From Macrostomum hystrix (lineage: Eukaryota > Platyhelminthes > Macrostomidae): 64,000 bases of DNA. The stretch covers positions 186,001 to 250,000 of the forward strand of contig CATNEN010000027.1 of the NCBI GenBank assembly GCA_950097015.1, read 5' to 3'. The notes beneath the pieces are model-generated. The model saw only the letters and a list, made by a program, of their open reading frames with translations, was not told the DNA's origin and did no database searches. This document shows, piece by piece, positions 33,318-45,000 of this stretch (the stretch's first letter is position 1; every line of letters begins with the position of its first letter). Made by a program: the position numbers and the translations under genes.

Positions 33318-33958
33318 CAGGGGTCGGCAAACTCCGGCCCGTGGGCCAGATGCGGCCCTCGAAGCTCCCAAATTCGGCCCGTTGCCCCTTCCGACACCTA
33401 CAGTATCCTGTTAAATCTTTCCCCTGTTTCATCTTTCCCCTGTCTCGTCTCTTCCGTGTCTCATCTCTCCGCTGTCTCATCTCTCCCATGTCTCGTCTCT
33501 CCCATGTCTCATCTCTCCCATGCCTCATCTCTCCTCAGTCTCGTCTCTCCCGTGTCTCGTCTCTCCAGTCTCATCTCTCCCATGCCTCATCTCTCCTCAG
33601 TCTCGTCTCTCCCGTGTCTCGTCTCTCCACAGTCTCGTCTCTCCCGTGTCTCGTCTCTCCTCAGTCTCGTCTCTCCCGTGTCTCGTCTCTCCACAGTATC
33701 GTCTCTCCCGTGTCTCATCTCTCCTCAGTCTCATCTCTCCGCTGTCTCATCTCTCCTCAGTCTCGTCTCTCCCGTGTCTCATCTCTCCGCTGTCTCATCT
33801 CTCCTCAGTCTCGTCTCTCCCATGTCTCATCTCTCCTCAGTCTCGTCTCTCCCGTGCCCCAGCTCTCCCCTATCTCATCTTTCTACAGTCAATGCGGCCC
33901 GCTGCCGTCTTTTAGGTTCTCTTTTTGGCCCACTAGCTAATAAGTTTGCCGACCCCTG
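33318..33958. mobile_element. hAT MITE with expanded internal repeat, 641 bp
   Basis: Perfect 16-bp terminal inverted repeats caggggtcggcaaact lie at both ends, followed inward on both sides by a gtgggcc motif, and are flanked by the perfect 8-bp duplication cattaaac (33310-33317 and 33959-33966). Between the ends, about 33410-33890 is a 16-bp tandem repeat (gtctcgtctctcccgt alternating with gtctcgtctctcctca), so a MITE core has been replaced or inflated by a minisatellite. No transposase is present. The terminus type is common among animal hAT elements. Confidence 0.93.
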
Positions 33959-33966
33959 CATTAAAC

Positions 33967-34732
33967 TGTCAGAAAAAATAATTTAATAATAGGGCAACTG
34001 TCCTATTGTGATTTGATCTGTGGATCCAAATCAGGTTTTAACAGAATTACAGAATAGATCTACTCAATTGAGGCGTGACCCTGCAACATACCATCCATCA
34101 CACAGTCATGATTCCTAATTACGATTGTGTGAATAAAAAGATTGTCAATAATCTTCTCCTTTGTTGGCTGGCACGCGAAAGGAAGTTCAAAAAGATGTGT
34201 TCAGAAAATTGGCCAAACGGCTTGTAACTTAGGGCTTCGGACTGATTAATTGGCTGAGTTGTGTGTACTTTTAGCATCTAGACTTTGCACTAATACGCAG
34301 ATGCTGATTTGTCCAATGAGGACTTCTGACATTCATTCAGCTCAGATCCCCTATGAATTCCTAGTGATTAACAGATAAGAAAATATTATTCTTTTACTGC
34401 GCCTTTCTAAGAAATAGACTTTGCGTTGGGCTTAAAAGCATTGTTCACTGTTGTGTATCGGGGATAAGTTCTTTTAAACGAAAATGAGGCAACTTAAATA
34501 GCAAACTACTGAAGTACTCATAACTGCGTCTTTGAGGAACGGAAAATTTTATGCGTCAATCAATTAGAAGAAGCATTTTGTACTCGCTGCGCTATCTAAG
34601 AAAATGACCTTAAATTGTGCTAATGCACTTCGCTTAATAGGGATAGGGATTAGGGATACGTATATTTTAATTAAATTAAGTTACTTCACTAATAAGCGAT
34701 TCACAGCTTCGTTACTGACAGTTTCTAGTGAA
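33967..34732. other. Spacer, nothing recognised
   Basis: AT-rich, with no supported feature. Confidence 0.5.
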
Positions 34733-34834
34733 TTATTCATTTGGCTCGCATGTCATCGAAGTTGATGGCGGCGCCGTGTTGATGGCCTGCTGAAGTATGC
34801 AGAAGAACAGGTAATGGGCTATCAGCACGGCAGC
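34733..34834 (-). CDS. Possible last exon of a minus-strand membrane protein gene
   Basis: After an acceptor (gcacttttag, minus strand) 34 codons run to a TAA at 34733: AAVLIAHYLFFCILQQAINT then a hydrophilic tail ending CEPNE. The first 18 residues are a membrane-like helix. Length is an exact multiple of three in phase 0. A possible partner exon in the same orientation is 35956-36021 or so (VSTVVPKNEFVKNCSACCQI) with a phase-0 donor. No family is recognised and the assignment is tentative. Confidence 0.3.
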   Translation of the reverse strand, partial: AAVLIAHYLFFCILQQAINTAPPSTSMTCEPNE

Positions 34835-35274
34835 CTAAAAGTGCAGAGCTTATACTCATGTCCCTCTCATCCTCCTCTCCTCATTTCCTCTTCTCGACTC
34901 CGTATCTGGCTTAGTCATCAATAAAAGTGCAGGCCAATAAAAGTACACGTGCATTGACTATTGCCTACCGCGGAGTTGAGGTGGGTGCAATGGACTGCCG
35001 GTTCAAATCAGCCGATTCCGTCTCATTCTCTCTCGCCTTTCAATAGACCTTTTAGTCTATTTAGCCCAATCGCGAGTGAGCTGCTCTGGGGAATGCTCCG
35101 TGCTGACATTCCCTACCCCTGTTCCATTGTGGGGAGCTATTGAAGGGCTTTATTCTCAATCGATAAAGATACTCTGTACTTTTAACCAGCTGCGCAACTG
35201 AGAAGTGCAGAAAGTCCTTTCCTGCCCTAGTCCTAGATGGAAGTCCTAGATGGAAGTCAAGATGAATTTGTCCA

Positions 35275-35304
35275 CCTATCTATCTATCTATCTATCTATC
35301 TATG

Positions 35305-35387
<83 letters not shown>

Positions 35388-35420
35388 GTATCTATCTATG
35401 TATCTATCTATCTATCTATG

Positions 35421-35451
<31 letters not shown>

Positions 35452-35516
35452 GTATCTATCTATCTATCTATCTATCCATCTATCTATATATCTATCTATC
35501 TATCTATCTATCTATG

Positions 35517-35551
<35 letters not shown>

Positions 35552-35572
35552 GTATCTATCTATCTATCTATG

Positions 35573-35611
<39 letters not shown>

Positions 35612-35620
35612 ATATCTATG

Positions 35621-35663
<43 letters not shown>

Positions 35664-35664
35664 G

Positions 35665-35699
<35 letters not shown>

Positions 35700-35722
35700 G
35701 TATCTATCTATCTATCTATCTA
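35275..35722. repeat. (TATC)n tetranucleotide microsatellite
   Basis: About 448 bp of tatc repeats with scattered tatg and tata variants. Open frames across it (repeating IYLS) are artefacts. Confidence 0.97.
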
Positions 35723-36390
35723 GATAGTCCTTGAGTTGGAAAGATTCTGTAACTAGCAATAATACCATTGACTTAGCTGCAGGTTTGGTGCGTCCGACAG
35801 GCGGACACCAATGCCATAACCAATTTTCGAAAGCGGATCTCCTGCATACTACTCCTTCTGGATAGAGTAGTCTGGATAGTAAATTTCTCTACAATTTCGT
35901 GGAACGGGCTGAGGTGAGACGCCCACACAAACCTTCAATATCTGGCAGCAGGCTGAGCAGTTTTTAACAAACTCGTTTTTGGGGACTACAGTTGAGACCT
36001 GAATTTGGGACAAATTGAAGGGGCCCAGGCGGCGGTTGTGGCTGAAGGTGGGGTCGCCAAATTTACTGTTTTTTTGGTTGGCCGAAATTGCCATTAGTTC
36101 TTTTAGCATTGGCCCCGATTCTAGCCACCAATTCTGGTTCGTCACCGGGCGCAGAAATCTTCTCTCTCTTTTTCAGCGTATTTCTTTCATATGTTGAAAT
36201 AAATTCGACTTTAACTAGCAAGGATTTTCTTCATAAAAAGAAGACAGAATTATTGAGAGGTACAGCTGGAACGAATCGTTTCCCGGAAAAACGTTGCGTT
36301 TCGGCAGCGCGAGCGACAGAAAGACTGAGCCATTGTCACCTGACTGGCAGTATCACAATCCAAGGTGAGCTGGTAAACAACTAGAGCTTA
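35723..36390. other. Unique spacer between arrays
   Basis: Moderate GC. A minus-strand open stretch at 35849-36145 has no ATG in good context (GTG at its start) and only a weak case as coding sequence. No other feature is seen. Confidence 0.4.
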
Positions 36391-36827
36391 ACTGCCTGTG
36401 TGACGGCCTGTGTGACTGCATGTGTGACTGCCTGTGTGACTGCCTTTGTGACTGCCTGTGTGACTGCCTGTGTGACTGCCTGTGTGCCTGCCTGTGTGAC
36501 TGCCTGTGTGACTGCCTGTGTGACTGCATGTGTGACTGCCTGTGTGACTGCCTGTGTGACTGCCTGTGTGACTGTCTGTGTGACTGCCTGTGTGACTGCC
36601 TGTGTGACTGCCTGTGTGACTGCCTGTGTGACTGCCTGTGTGACTGCCTGTGTGACTGTGTGAATGCCTGTGTGACGGCCTGTGTGCCTGCCTGTGTGAC
36701 TGCCTGTGTGACTGCCTGTGTGACTGCCTGTGTGACTGCCTGTGTGACTGCCTGTGTGACTGCCTGTGTGACTGCCTGTGTGAATGCCTGTGTGACTGCC
36801 TGTGTGCCTGCCTGTGTGACTGCTTTT
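36391..36827. repeat. 12-bp minisatellite (tgtgtgactgcc)
   Basis: About 36 copies of tgtgtgactgcc with tgtgtgcctgcc and tgtgaatgcc variants. All six frames give periodic ORFs of no coding meaning. Confidence 0.96.
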
Positions 36828-37261
36828 ACGCAGTGACATAGTCAGTCGCCAATTAATTGTTAGTTTCTTTTGAATCAAAGCTTTTGTTGTGGAATCATAA
36901 ATTGGATCAATGTGACTGTTTCAAAGGATTACTCAGTGCTATTGTGTGGGCCTAGGCAGTTAATGAAATGTATTTCCTTATTACTTCACACCCTTAAATT
37001 TTCATTATGCCCCTTCACACTCCAAGTGGCAATTTTTTTCTCTAAAAAAACTGCTTGCAAATTTATGCTTTCGCTCGTAAATTAAACTAACAACGCGGCT
37101 GCTTCCATGGGCTAAGATAGGATAGCACAAAACTGTTTCAAAAACAGCGCATTTCCATATTTTCGCAGTCAACCCGTTAATTCTTAAAATAATTAAATTA
37201 ATGCCTGCTTAAAATGCAACATCATTGCACAACGGAGCCTTCATGAAGAAGATTTTCTACA

Positions 37262-37842
37262 ACCAACCAGACACCCAACCAGACACCCTACAAGACACCC
37301 TACCAGACACACTACCAGACACCCTACCAGACACCCAACCAGACACCCTACCAGACACCCTACCAGACACCCAACCAGACACCCTACAAGACACCCTACA
37401 AGACACCCTACCAGACACCCAACCAGACACCCTACAAGACACCCTACAAGACACCCAACCAGACACCCTACCAGACACCCTACAAGACACCCAACCAGAC
37501 ACCCTACCAGACACCCTACCAGACACCCTACAAGACACCCACTAGACACCCAACCAGACACCCTACCAGACACCCTACCAGACATCCAATCAGACACCAT
37601 ACCAGACACCCTACCAGAAACCCAATCAGACACCCTACAAGACACCCACTAGACACCCAACCAGGCACCCGACCAGACACCCTACCAGACACCCTATCAT
37701 ACACCCAACCAGACACCCTACCAGACACCCTACCAGACACCCTATCAGACACCCAACCAGACACCCTACCAGACACCCTACCAGACACCCTATCAGACAC
37801 CCAACCAGACACCCTACCAGACACCCAACCACACCCAACTAG
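37262..37842. repeat. 12-bp minisatellite (accctaccagac)
   Basis: About 48 copies of accctaccagac with acccaaccagac and accctacaagac variants arranged in irregular higher-order blocks. Frames stay open on both strands for compositional reasons. Confidence 0.96.
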
Positions 37843-38428
37843 ACGTTATGGCTTAGCAAGAGAATCGATTTATGATTGCTAAGCCATATTCGAATCATGA
37901 AATATTTCTGTCTGCTAAACTTGGTTTAGAGCTAAGTGGACCCCAAGAACCGCAGGAAAAAGCTACATAAATTTCATTTCGTATTTTTCATTCAGACATC
38001 GTACACAAAGTGGCCGTTGAAAACCACTTTTTGATATCCCACTGGAGATGAAATAAATAAAAAAGTTGCGTTACTATTAGAAAGGTATTGATTAGCCCCA
38101 GGGGGATATTAGGAGGGTCATAAATTTCAATATTCTTTTTAAACTAATCCGCCTTTTCATTCTCAGGGGAAATGGGAACTGGGCTGCCGTTATAGGATAT
38201 TTCTCCCATTAGTGCAGCCATTCACATTTGTCCTGCTTCGTGCAATTTTCCCCCTAAGCTGGTTGGTGTTTGACTGATGAAAATCTACCTAATTAATTTT
38301 TGTCTGAACAAAATGCCTTCCAATAGGGTCAATTTCACATCTCTCGGGTTGTAATGCCTTCGTTTAGTTTGATTGTCCTTATCTCAAATTTTGAAAAGGA
38401 CTGTTAGAGACAGGAAATATCAAATGCC
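37843..38428. other. Unique spacer
   Basis: AT-rich single-copy sequence between two satellites, with no gene seen. Confidence 0.5.
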
Positions 38429-41400
38429 GCTTGTTCGATACCAAACTGCAGCTTGTTCGATACCAAACTGCAGCTTGTTCGATACCAAACTGCAGTTGCT
38501 TCGATACCAAACTGTAGCTTGTTCGATACCAAACTGTAGCTTGTTCGATACCAAACTGCAGTTGCTTCGATACCAAACTGCAGCTTGTTCGATACCAAAC
38601 TGCAGTTGCTTCGATACCAAACTGCAGCTAGTTCGATACCAAACTGCAGCTAGTTCGATACCAAACTGCAGCTTGTTCGATACCAAACTGCAGCTAGTTC
38701 GATACCAAACTGCAGCTAGTTCGATACCAAACTGTAGCTAGTTCGATACCAAACTGTAGCTTGTTCGATACCAAACTGCAGTTGCTTCGATACCAAACTG
38801 CAGCTAGTTCGATACCAAACTGCAGCTTGTTCGATACCAAACTGCAGCTTGTTCGATACCAAACTGCAATTGCTTCGATACCAAACTGCAGCTTGTTCGA
38901 TACCAAACTGCAGCTTGTTCGATACCAAACTGCAATTGCTTCGATACCAAACTGCAGCTTGTTCGATAAAAAACTGTAGCTTGTTCGATACCAAACAGCA
39001 GTTGCTTCGATACCAAACTGCAGCTTGTTCGATACCAAACTGCAGCTTGTTCGATACCAAACTGCAGCTTGTTCGATACCAAACTGCAATTGCTTCGATA
39101 CCAAACTGCAGCTTGTTCGATAAAAAACTGTAGCTTGTTCGATACCAAACAGCAGTTGCTTCGATACCAAACTGCAGCTTGTTCGATACCAAACTGCAGC
39201 TAGTTCGATACCAAACTGCAGCTAGTTCGATACCAAACTGCAGCTAGTTCGATACCAAACTGCAGCTAGTTCGATACCAAACTGTAGCTAGTTCGATACC
39301 AAACTGTAGCTTGTTCGATACCAAACTGCAGTTGCTTCGATACCAAACTGTAGTTTGTTCGATACCAAACTGTAGCTTGTTCGATACCAAACTGTAGCTT
39401 GTTCGATACCAAACTGCAGCTAGTTCGATACCAAACTGCAGCTTGTTCGATACCAAACTGCAGCTTGTTCGATACCAAACTGCAGCTAGTTCGATACCAA
39501 ACTGCAGCTAGTTCGATACCAAACTGTAGCTAGTTCGATACCAAACTGTAGCTTGTTCGATACCAAACTGCAGTTGCTTCGATACCAAACTGTAGCTTGT
39601 TCGATACCAAACTGTAGCTTGTTCGATACCAAACTGTAGCTTGTTCGATACCAAACTGTAGCTAGTTCGATACCAAACTGCAGCTTGTTCGATACCAAAC
39701 TGCAGCTAGTTCGATACCAAACTGTAGCTTGTTCGATACCAAACTGTAGCTAGTTCGATACCAAACTGTAGCTTGTTCGATACCAAACTGCAGTTGCTTC
39801 GATACCAAACTGCAGCTAGTTCGATACCAAACTGCAGCTTGTTCGATACCAAACTGCAGCTTGTTCGATACCAAACTGCAATTGCTTCGATACCAAACTG
39901 CAGCTTGTTCGATACCAAACTGCAGCTTGTTCGATACCAAACTGCAATTGCTTCGATACCAAACTGCAGCTTGTTCGATAAAAAACTGTAGCTTGTTCGA
40001 TACCAAACTGCAGTTGCTTCGATACCAAACTGCAGCTTGTTCGATACCAAACTGCAGCTTGTTCGATACCAAACTGCAGCTTGTTCGATACCAAACTGCA
40101 GCTTGTTCGATACCAAACTGCAGCTTGTTCGATACCAAACTGTAGCTTGTTCGATACCAAACAGCAGTTGCTTCGATACCAAACTGCAGCTTGTTCGATA
40201 CCAAACTGCAGCTTGTTCGATACCAAACTGCAGCTTGTTCGATAAAAAACTGTAGCTAGTTCGATACCAAACTGTAGCTTGTTCGATACCAAACTGCAGC
40301 TAGTTCGATACCAAACTGCAGCTAGTTCGATACCAAACTGCAGCTAGTTCGATACCAAACTGCAGCTAGTTCGATACCAAACTGTAGCTAGTTCGATACC
40401 AAACTGCAGCTTGTTCGATACCAAACTGCAGTTGCTTCGATACCAAACTGTAGTTTGTTCGATACCAAACTGTAGCTTGTTCGATACCAAACTGTAGCTT
40501 GTTCGATACCAAACTGCAGCTAGTTCGATACCAAACTGCAGCTTGTTCGATACCAAACTGCAGCTTGTTCGATACCAAACTGCAGCTAGTTCGATACCAA
40601 ACTGCAGCTAGTTCGATACCAAACTGTAGCTAGTTCGATACCAAACTGTAGCTTGTTCGATACCAAACTGCAGTTGCTTCGATACCAAACTGTAGTTTGT
40701 TCGATACCAAACTGTAGCTTGTTCGATTCCAAACTGTAGCTTGTTCGATACCAAACTGCAGCTAGTTCGATACCAAACTGCAGCTTGTTCGATACCAAAC
40801 TGCAGCTTGTTCGATACCAAACTGCAGCTAGTTCGATACCAAACTGCAGCTAGTTCGATACCAAACTGTAGCTAGTTCGATACCAAACTGTAGCTTGTTC
40901 GATACCAAACTGCAGTTGCTTCGATACCAAACTGTAGCTTGTTCGATACCAAACTGTAGCTTGTTCGATACCAAACTGTAGCTTGTTCGATACCAAACTG
41001 TAGCTAGTTCGATACCAAACTGCAGCTTGTTCGATACCAAACTGCAGCTAGTTCGATACCAAACTGTAGCTTGTTCGATACCAAACTGTAGCTTGTTCGA
41101 TACCAAACTGTAGCTTGTTCGATACCAAACTGTAGCTTGTTCGATACCAAACTGCAGCTAGTTCGATACCAAACTGTAGCTTGTTCGATACCAAACTGTA
41201 GCTTGTTCGATACCAAACTGCAGCTAGTTCGATACCAAACTGTAGCTTGTTCGATACCAAACTGTAGCTTGTTCGATACCAAACTGTAGCTTGTTCGATA
41301 CCAAACTGTAGCTTGTTCGATACCAAACTGTAGCTTGTTCGATACCAAACTGTAGCTTGTTCGATACCAAACTGTAGCTTGTTCGATACCAAACTGTAGC

Positions 41401-41490
41401 TTGTTCGATACCAAACTGTAGCTTGTTCGATACCAAACTGCAGTTGCTTCGATACCAAACTGCAGCTTGTTCGGTACCAAACTGCAGCTA
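38429..41490. repeat. 22-bp satellite, about 139 copies, nested higher-order repeats
   Basis: The unit is 22 bp: ttcgataccaaactgcagct plus tg, with variants tagc, gttgc and aattgc. The same variant strings recur at 242 bp (11 units), 1012 bp (46 units) and 1100 bp (50 units), showing nested duplication. Examples are 38761-39133 with 39773-40145, 39244-39478 with 40344-40578, and 40344-40556 with 40586-40798. None of the minus-strand frames contains a stop, so the many long ORFs are artefacts. It ends about 350 bp before the nuclear receptor gene. Confidence 0.97.
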
Positions 41491-41845
41491 GTATTTCGAA
41501 GTCCGTGCTTCAAGCCCACAGATTACCAAATTAGCTGAAGGTTGAGCACTCCTATCTGAGCAGATGTTTTATAAAACTCAGTTGATATTTTAGCTAAAAT
41601 CTTTTCTCCTGGCGATAATTAGAAACACAATGTGGAAGCGCAGCTGACAGTTGCCATGCAGTGGGTCGCAGGGTGGGCGGTTGGAGGCTAAACTGCCTAG
41701 CTGTCCTAGTTTCCAGCTCCGCATGCAGCGAACCGAATACATTTGAGTAGCTGCCCCAACAAAATAGGATTGAAATCCTCGAATTACACGCATTTAGGGG
41801 TTCGTTTTTAAAAAACAACTACTCACTCACAAAAAATTGTCAGGC

Positions 41846-41995
41846 ATGCTGAGCACGACAGCGAACTCCGATCTGCTCAAGGACAATTGTTGCTCATCCT
41901 GCAGTTTGGACAGTCAGACAGAACCGATGGGGGGTCGGCTACAGGTGCATAAGAAACGCAGAATTAAAACATCCGACCCGGCCCTGCAAAGTCAG

Positions 41996-42048
<53 letters not shown>

Positions 42049-45000
42049 CACATGCGAATGCACGGTATGCGGTGACAAAGCACTTGGCTACAACTTTGAT
42101 GCAATCACGTGCGAGTCCTGCAAAGCCTTCTTCCGGCGTAACGCATTGAAGAGCAAGGTAAGGTATCACTTTTGAGTTCAATTTACTCAATTGTCTCATT
42201 GCCAAATTCACTAAATCGCTTTCACACTAATATTCAGATTCAAAAGTGCAACTTTGACTCCAGCTGCAGCATCACCGTGATCACTCGCAAATTCTGCCCA
42301 GCCTGCAGACTGGCGAAGTGCTTGAAAGCGGGCATGAAGAAGGAGTGGATCCTCAGTGAGTGCCTGCGGATTTGCCTTCACTGCTCACTCCAGCGTTGAG
42401 CACGGTTTTCATTGGTCATAAATAATGACTTAAAATAGTCATTGAGCTAGATTATCAATGGTCATAGGGCTAGATTATCAATGGTCATAGGGCTAGATTA
42501 TCAATGGTCATAAAGCTAGATTATCAATGGTCATAGGGCTAGATTATCAATGGTCATAGGGCTAGATTATCAATGGTCATAGGGCTAGATTATCAATGGT
42601 CATAAAGCTAGATTATCAATGGTCATAGGGCTAGATTATCAATGGTCATAAAGCTAGATAATCAATAGTCATAGAGCTAGATTATCAATGGTCATATAGC
42701 AAGATTATCAATGGTCATAGAGCTATATTATCAATGGTCATATAGCAAGATTATCAATGGTCATAGAGCTAGATTATCAATGGTCATAGAGTTAGACTAT
42801 AAATGGTCATAGAGAGCTAGATTATCAATGGTCATAGAGCTAGATTATCAATGGTCATAGAGCTAGACTATAAATGGTCATAGAGCTAGATTATCAATGG
42901 TCATAGAGCTAGATTATCAATGACCATAGAGCTAGATTATCAATGACCATAGAGCTAGACTATAATGGTCATAGAGCTAGATTATCAATGGTCATAGAGC
43001 TAGATAATCAATGGTCATAGAGCTAGATAATCAATGATCATAGAGCTACATTATCAATGGTCATAGAGCTAGATTATCAATGGCCATAGAGCTAGATTAT
43101 CAATGGCCATTACTTGCCAAACCCATCATTGTTCAGATGCGACACAGCTGCAGATGAGACGACAGAAGACACTAGAGAATAGACGTGTTCGTTTGTCACA
43201 GCATTGGCAAGGTCATGAAGAGCAACAGCAACAGCATCAGCAGCAGCCGCCGCAGCACCAGCCGCAGATGGAAGAGCCAGTGACTGTCCTGCAGCTTCTA
43301 AGTGATTCGGATCAGGACGAGACAGCAATGGGCGACCACGCCTGGTCTCAATATCGGCGACTGTCCGGCACCTCCTTGGCGCTGATTAACCACATCCAGG
43401 CCGCGCTAAATGACGAGGTAAACTGTCTGGAGAGCGGCGAGTCCGAGGACATTGTCAGCCGGCTGAGCGCGTCGGGTGGCGGCTTGGCCGCCGCTGAGAC
43501 GCCCTTCATTGTCACCCTGTCATTTGTCAAAAGATTTATTCGATTTGTCAAGCGGCTGCCGGAATTCTCGCTAATCAGCCGGCGAGATATTGGAAGCCTC
43601 ATTAAGGTGAGCGCGAGGTGAAAGAAGAACTGACTCGTCTGTCTCTAATAATCTCACAGTCTGTCTCTGATAATCTCACAGTCTGTCTCTAATAATCTCA
43701 CAGTCTGCCTCTGACAATCTCAAAGTCTGTCTCTGATAATCTCACAGTCTGTCTCTGATAATCTCACAGTCTGTCTCTAATAATCTCACAGTCTGTCTCT
43801 GATAATCTCACAGTCTGCCTCTGACAATCTCACAGTCTGTCTCTAATAATCTCACAGTCTGTCTCTGATAATCTCACAGTCTGCCTCTGACAATCTCAAA
43901 GTCTGTCTCTGATCATCTCACAGTCTGTCTCTGATAATCTCACAGTCTGTCTCTGATAATCTCACAGCCCGTCTCTAATAATCTCACAGTCTGTCTCTGA
44001 TAATCTCACAGTCTGCCTCTGACAATCTCAAAGTCTGTCTCTGATAATCTCACAGTCTGTCTCTGATAATCTCACAGTCTGTCTCTGATAATCTCACAGT
44101 CTGTCTCTGATAATCTCACAGTCTGTCTCTGATAATCTCACAGTCTGTCTCTAATAATCTCACAGTCTGTCTCTAATAATCTCACAGTCTGTCTCTAATA
44201 ATCTCACAGTCTGTCTCTAATAATCTCACAGCCCGTCTCTAATAATCTCACAGTCTGTCTCTGATAATCTCACAGTCTGTCTCTGATAATCTCACAGTCT
44301 GTCTCTAATAGTCTCACAGTCTGTCTCTGATAATCTCACAGTCTGTATCTAATAATCTCACAGTCTGTCTCTAATAATCTCACAGCCCGTCTCTAATAAT
44401 CTCACAGTCTGTCTCTGATAATCTCACAGTCTGTCTCTGATAATCTCACAGTCTGTCTCTAATAGTCTCACAGTCTGTCTCTGATAATCTCACAGTCTGT
44501 CTCTGATAATCTCACAGTCTGTCTCTAATAGTCTCACAGTCTGTCTCTGATAATCTCACAGTCTGTCTCTGACAATCTCAAAGTCTGTCTCTGACAATCT
44601 CAAAGTCTGTCTCTGATAATCTCACAGTCTGTCTCTGATAATCTCACAGTCTGTCTCTGATAATCTCACAGTCTGTCTCTGATAATCTCACAGTCTGCCT
44701 CTAATAATCTCACAGCCCGTCTCTGATAATCTCACAGTCTGTCTCTGATAATCTCACAGTCTGCCTCTGATAATCTCACAGTCTGTCTCTGATAATCTCA
44801 CAGTCTGTCTCTGATAATCTCACAGTCTGTCTCTGATAATCTCACAGTCTGCCTCTAATAATCTCACAGCCCGTCTCTAATAATCTCACAGCCCGTCTCT
44901 TATAATCTCACAGTCTGTCTCTGATAATCTCACAGTCTGTCTCTGATAATCTCACAGTCTGTCTCTGATAATCTCACAGTCTGCCTCTGATAATCTCACA

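Noticed and set aside
35849-36145. 98-codon minus-strand ORF with several cysteines
   Set aside because: It starts at GTG with an in-frame stop 30 nt upstream, has no signal peptide and no recognised family; only a 22-codon part could be an exon.
38373-41519. Dozens of overlapping ORFs of 60-180 codons in the 22-bp satellite
   Set aside because: No frame of the minus-strand unit has a stop, so open frames follow from the repeat; ORFs with identical text recur at repeat spacing.
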